Shown one piece after another: positions 61,021 to 64,000 of a stretch of DNA of 64,000 nt. The stretch's first letter is position 1. Each line of letters opens with the position of its first letter. Below the pieces are notes generated by a model. That model searched no databases and had not been told where the DNA came from. It saw only the letters and a program-made list of their open reading frames with translations. The stretch is taken from contig CM045745.1 of NCBI GenBank assembly GCA_024760905.1, forward strand, positions 18,876,282 to 18,940,281, read 5' to 3'. A program made the position numbers and the translations under genes. The DNA is from Plotosus lineatus (Eukaryota; Chordata; Actinopteri; Siluriformes; Plotosidae).

Positions 61021-61345
61021 TGTTCTTCTTCTTCTTCTTCTTCTTTTTTTTCTTCTTCTTCTTCTTTTCCTTTTGGCTGTTCCCTTCAGGGGTCGTCACA
61101 GCGTATCATCTGCTTCCATCTCACCCTGTCCTCTGCAGCTTCTTCTCTTACCACATCCATAAATCTTCTCTTTGGTCTTCCTCTAGGCCTTCTGCCTGGT
61201 AGTTCCAACCTCAGCATCCTACTACTAATATATTGACTATCCTTCCTCTGCACATGTCCAAACCATCTCAATCTATCCTCTCTGACTTTGTCTCCAAAAC
61301 ATCTTGCATGTGCTGTTCCTCTGATGTACTCATTCACTCTGGCCT
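61021..61345 (-). pseudogene. LINE-X 3' end
   Basis: The minus strand reads EYIRGTAHARCFGDKVRED, RLRWFGHVQRKDSQYISSRM and ELPGRRPRGRPKRRFMDVVR, a stop, then GAAGGGAACAGCCAAAAGGA and an (AAG)n tail (plus strand TTC repeats at 61022-61066). A second, independent copy of the end seen at 43072. Confidence 0.9.
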
Positions 61346-61976
61346 TTTTTGGTCAACTTCGCAAAATTGTAAAGTCTCACCTTTCATCAATGGTGTCCCA
61401 GATATGTTTATTAAGAGCGAGTCTGTATTAAGTATGAATATTACGTCAGGACACCTGTGAACTCTTCCAAAAGGAGGCACAAAGAACACGGCAACCCATA
61501 ATTAAGGCAATTTCAATAAACTTATTATGATACCCCAGAAGATTTTTTGAGGATTTACAAATACAAAAAGCAAAATTTCTCTGACATAGATCAAAGTATT
61601 ACAGTATATACAGTGTCCGATTAGTTTATAGTACGCAATAAACTATATATAATGTTGTTGTATTATGATATCTATGTCAATGGCTTTCTATATACTGAAC
61701 AGGCATTGCAATCCCATCAGCATGTGGACTTTGCAACACTTGAGAACATTCTGCGATTTTTATTGAAATGATGGTATGGGTGATGGGAGCACCATGATGG
61801 AGCAGTGATTCGTGGTTCAGTAAGGTTAGAAAAATAAATAAATAAAAATAAAACCTGGTTCACCCCTTGTTTTAAAAACTTCAAAACAGTTCTCCACCAA
61901 AATGGTGTTTAGTACACTCAAGGTGTTCATCAAACAGTGGAAACACTAAAATATCTAGGAGAGTAGACGGCACACT
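61346..61976. other. Unassigned sequence
   Basis: No recognised repeat or coding signal. Confidence 0.4.
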
Positions 61977-62330
61977 AGTGGCACGGTGGCGTAGTGGTTA
62001 GCACCAGTTTTCTCCCGGTGCTTGCGTGGCTTTCCTCCGGGTACTCCGGTTTCCTCCCACAGTCCAAAAACATGCACAGTATAGATTAATTGGCCGTTCT
62101 GAATTGTCCGTAGGTTCGCATCGTGCAGAAGGCAATGGCAAACCACTGCACTGTCCTTGCCAAGAAAACCTCCATGAAGATGATAATCAAGGTGTTTTCC
62201 TTTGTGGCAGGTCGTCAAGAGTCGTCCTATGACTCGGAAGGTACCAGACCAGACCTGACGACACACTGGATCTTGTATCGCTGTAACGATTCATATACTA
62301 ATGGCGCCAATAAATGTGCTACAATTTGAT
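61977..62330 (+). repeat. SINE-2 with tail F
   Basis: Begins GTGGCACGGTGGCGTAGTGG, with an internal deletion of part of the head. The body leads to ATTAATTGGCCGTTCTGAAT, then an unrelated 3' part (GGCAATGGCAAACCACTGCA, TTGCCAAGAAAACCTCCATG) ending near AATAAATGTGCTAC. Confidence 0.78.
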
Positions 62331-63280
62331 TTTGAGTAGCTTGCTGAGGGAATAAACGGAAGATTTACCAAATCAAGAACATCTATACCCAACTTGAACA
62401 TTCAGAATTAGTTCAACAATTACTCCAGCTTCTTGTACTATAAGGGCAAATGAAAGATGAAAGAGATAAGGGGTGAAAAATTCTTCCACCAGACAGCTGC
62501 AAGGCTGCTTCCATAATGATTCCCTTAGAGCACACACACACATTTCTAATGAGTAAAATGTAAATTATGTGGCCAAATTAGCTGAGAAATATCAGGAAAA
62601 AAGGCACACAAGAGTCACATAACAGAGTCTCTTACTCAATGATATCCTGCTTTCTCCAGCTGTACTGATGCTACTATCTTGGGGAATTAATTTATCAAAG
62701 CCACTTTCATCCCTCTTGCCTCCTAACAAAATTGCTGACTATGACTTTGAATTCTAAATACCTCCAAACTCTATTTTTTTTTTTCCCATATGCTGCGCAG
62801 CTGCCCAAAGCTTACCACCAGTATAACATCTTTGTAAATTAGATGAAGTAAGCTTAGTTGTGTTTGAATTAAATTAAATCATTTACCATTGCCAATATTG
62901 CAGTCATTTACTGCTAATTCTGTCCCCATCAAAAAAGCTGAAGGGATGGAAAAAGTGGGCCAAAGAGACAAATGGAAAGAGAGTGAGGGCAGGCAGGAGA
63001 GAGGGAAACGGAAAGAGGGAGAAGAAATAACCCATTTTTACACAGTGGGAAAATTAGAAGACTTGTTATCTTGCCTGGCAAAATGCAGCTTTCAGCATGT
63101 TTTTTTTTTTTTTTTTTTTTTTGTACTACAGGGAGCAGATATTGCTTACAAGCTATAAATGACTTTTTAATACACACCAGATATAAATGACTTTTTAATA
63201 CATACCAGATTACTGACTCTAAACCAAACACAAAGCTGGTGACCCACACTCAATCACTCACATGCAAACACACACACACA

Positions 63281-63340
<60 letters not shown>

Positions 63341-63348
63341 TACTCCAT
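62331..63348. other. Unassigned sequence with simple repeats
   Basis: A purine-rich stretch at 62940-63030, poly-T at 63100-63122, two copies of a 28-bp unit at 63154-63181 and 63182-63209, and (CA)n then (GA)n at 63268-63337. No gene recognised. Confidence 0.5.
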
Positions 63349-63606
63349 CCATTTTAATAGGGACACAAGGACCTCTGCTTATTCATGCAATTATCCACCC
63401 AGCCTATCATGTGGCATCTTAACAGTCATGCATGTGCAGACCAAGAGCCTCAGTCCATGTTCATATCAAACATCAGAATGAGAGGAAAGCGATCTCAGTG
63501 GCTTCGAACATGGCATGATTGTTGGTGCTAGATGCGATGATGTCATTATATCAGAAACTGCTGATTGCAAGGGATTTTCACACCTAACAGTCTTTAAAAT
63601 TTATAC
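63349..63606 (+). pseudogene. Tc1-C transposase N-terminal scrap
   Basis: The DNA reads DLSGFEHGMIVGARCDDVII and then SETADCKGFSHLTVFKIY, matching the N-terminal helix-turn-helix of another fish Tc1-like family (pattern DLSxFDxGMIVGAR...SETADLLGFS). The upstream non-coding part is also typical of that family. The rest is missing. Confidence 0.72.
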
Positions 63607-63885
63607 GGGGGGGTTGCAATAAATAAATAAATAAATAAAATAAGCAACAGTAATTTTGGATAGTTATTGAAGAAATTCATCGGCACATCCTAGCTTAATT
63701 TGATAGAAAGGCTATGAATTTGAAATCGATATGTGCTTTCATATTTTTCAAGGTTGTTCATCTTGTTATGTTAATGTTTATTATTATAGTTCATTATCAT
63801 CATTTAGTGATGGTAGTATTTTTTCTGTTGTCTGTATCAATGATTTAGTCTGTTAAAAGGTACATTTCAAGATTAAGCGCACGCA

Positions 63886-63890
<5 letters not shown>
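63607..63890. other. Unassigned sequence
   Basis: Contains an (AAAT)n run near 63621-63640. Nothing else recognised. Confidence 0.4.

Positions 63891-63953
<63 letters not shown>
63891..63953. repeat. (GA)n microsatellite
   Basis: About 31 GA units. Confidence 0.96.
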
Positions 63954-63960
<7 letters not shown>

Positions 63961-64000
63961 TGTCTCAGAGTGTTTGGGCAGATTGTGAGAACTGCTGATG

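Overview
This window looks like nuclear DNA of a ray-finned (probably teleost) fish. The evidence is indirect: tRNA-derived SINEs, Rex3-type RTE retrotransposons, Tc1/mariner elements with DD34E-type transposases and pogo/Tigger-type elements, all set in AT-rich sequence with long (TA)n, (CA)n, (GA)n and (TAA)n microsatellites. I cannot name the species. I found no convincing host protein-coding exon, rRNA gene, functional tRNA gene or CRISPR array. Every protein-like signal I recognise belongs to a mobile element, and nearly all are broken.

Layout. 0-3.5 kb: SINEs and a 390-bp TA/TACA microsatellite. 5-10 kb: SINEs, pogo-type MITEs and a Tc1-A copy carrying a SINE. 11-16.2 kb: a palindromic CTAG-rich element, SINEs, a 5'-inverted Rex3 insertion and a pogo-like element with a remnant of its DNA-binding domain. 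18-24 kb: a Tc1 scrap, a decayed APE-type LINE (called LINE-Y here) and a Rex3 3' end. 25-28 kb: an unusual decayed Cys/His-motif gene beside a hairpin, then pogo and hAT remnants. 29-32 kb: Rex3 and SINEs. 33.1-37.7 kb: a nested cluster of (TA)n, Tc1-A, and a pogo MITE containing a HERO/R2-like retrotransposon with a 423-codon open frame, perhaps followed by another terminal-inverted-repeat element. 37.8-43.3 kb: a second LINE family (LINE-X) and a large palindromic transposon. 45-46 kb: a different Tc1. 49.4-52.5 kb: a long Rex3 copy with clear target-site duplications and a SINE inside it. 54.7-60.2 kb: pogo/Tigger elements. 60.6-64 kb: SINEs, a LINE-X 3' end and a Tc1 scrap. Repeat-poor blocks near 46.6-47.6, 53.4-54.3 and 55.2-56.9 kb are the best places to look for conserved regulatory DNA.

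Family names used below. SINE-1 has a tRNA-like head beginning GGGCAGTGGTGGTCTAGTGG. SINE-2 has a head containing CACGGTGGCGTAGTGGTTAG. SINE-3 and SINE-4 are two further tRNA-derived types. The most interesting pattern is modular. SINE-1 keeps one head and body but carries at least three different 3' tails joined at the same point, two of which resemble 3' ends of LINEs in this same window. SINE-2 does something similar. Other notable items are a textbook 5'-inverted Rex3 with a perfect 12-bp target duplication, two Tc1 copies sharing the same internal deletion, and transposon insertion into or next to TA microsatellites.
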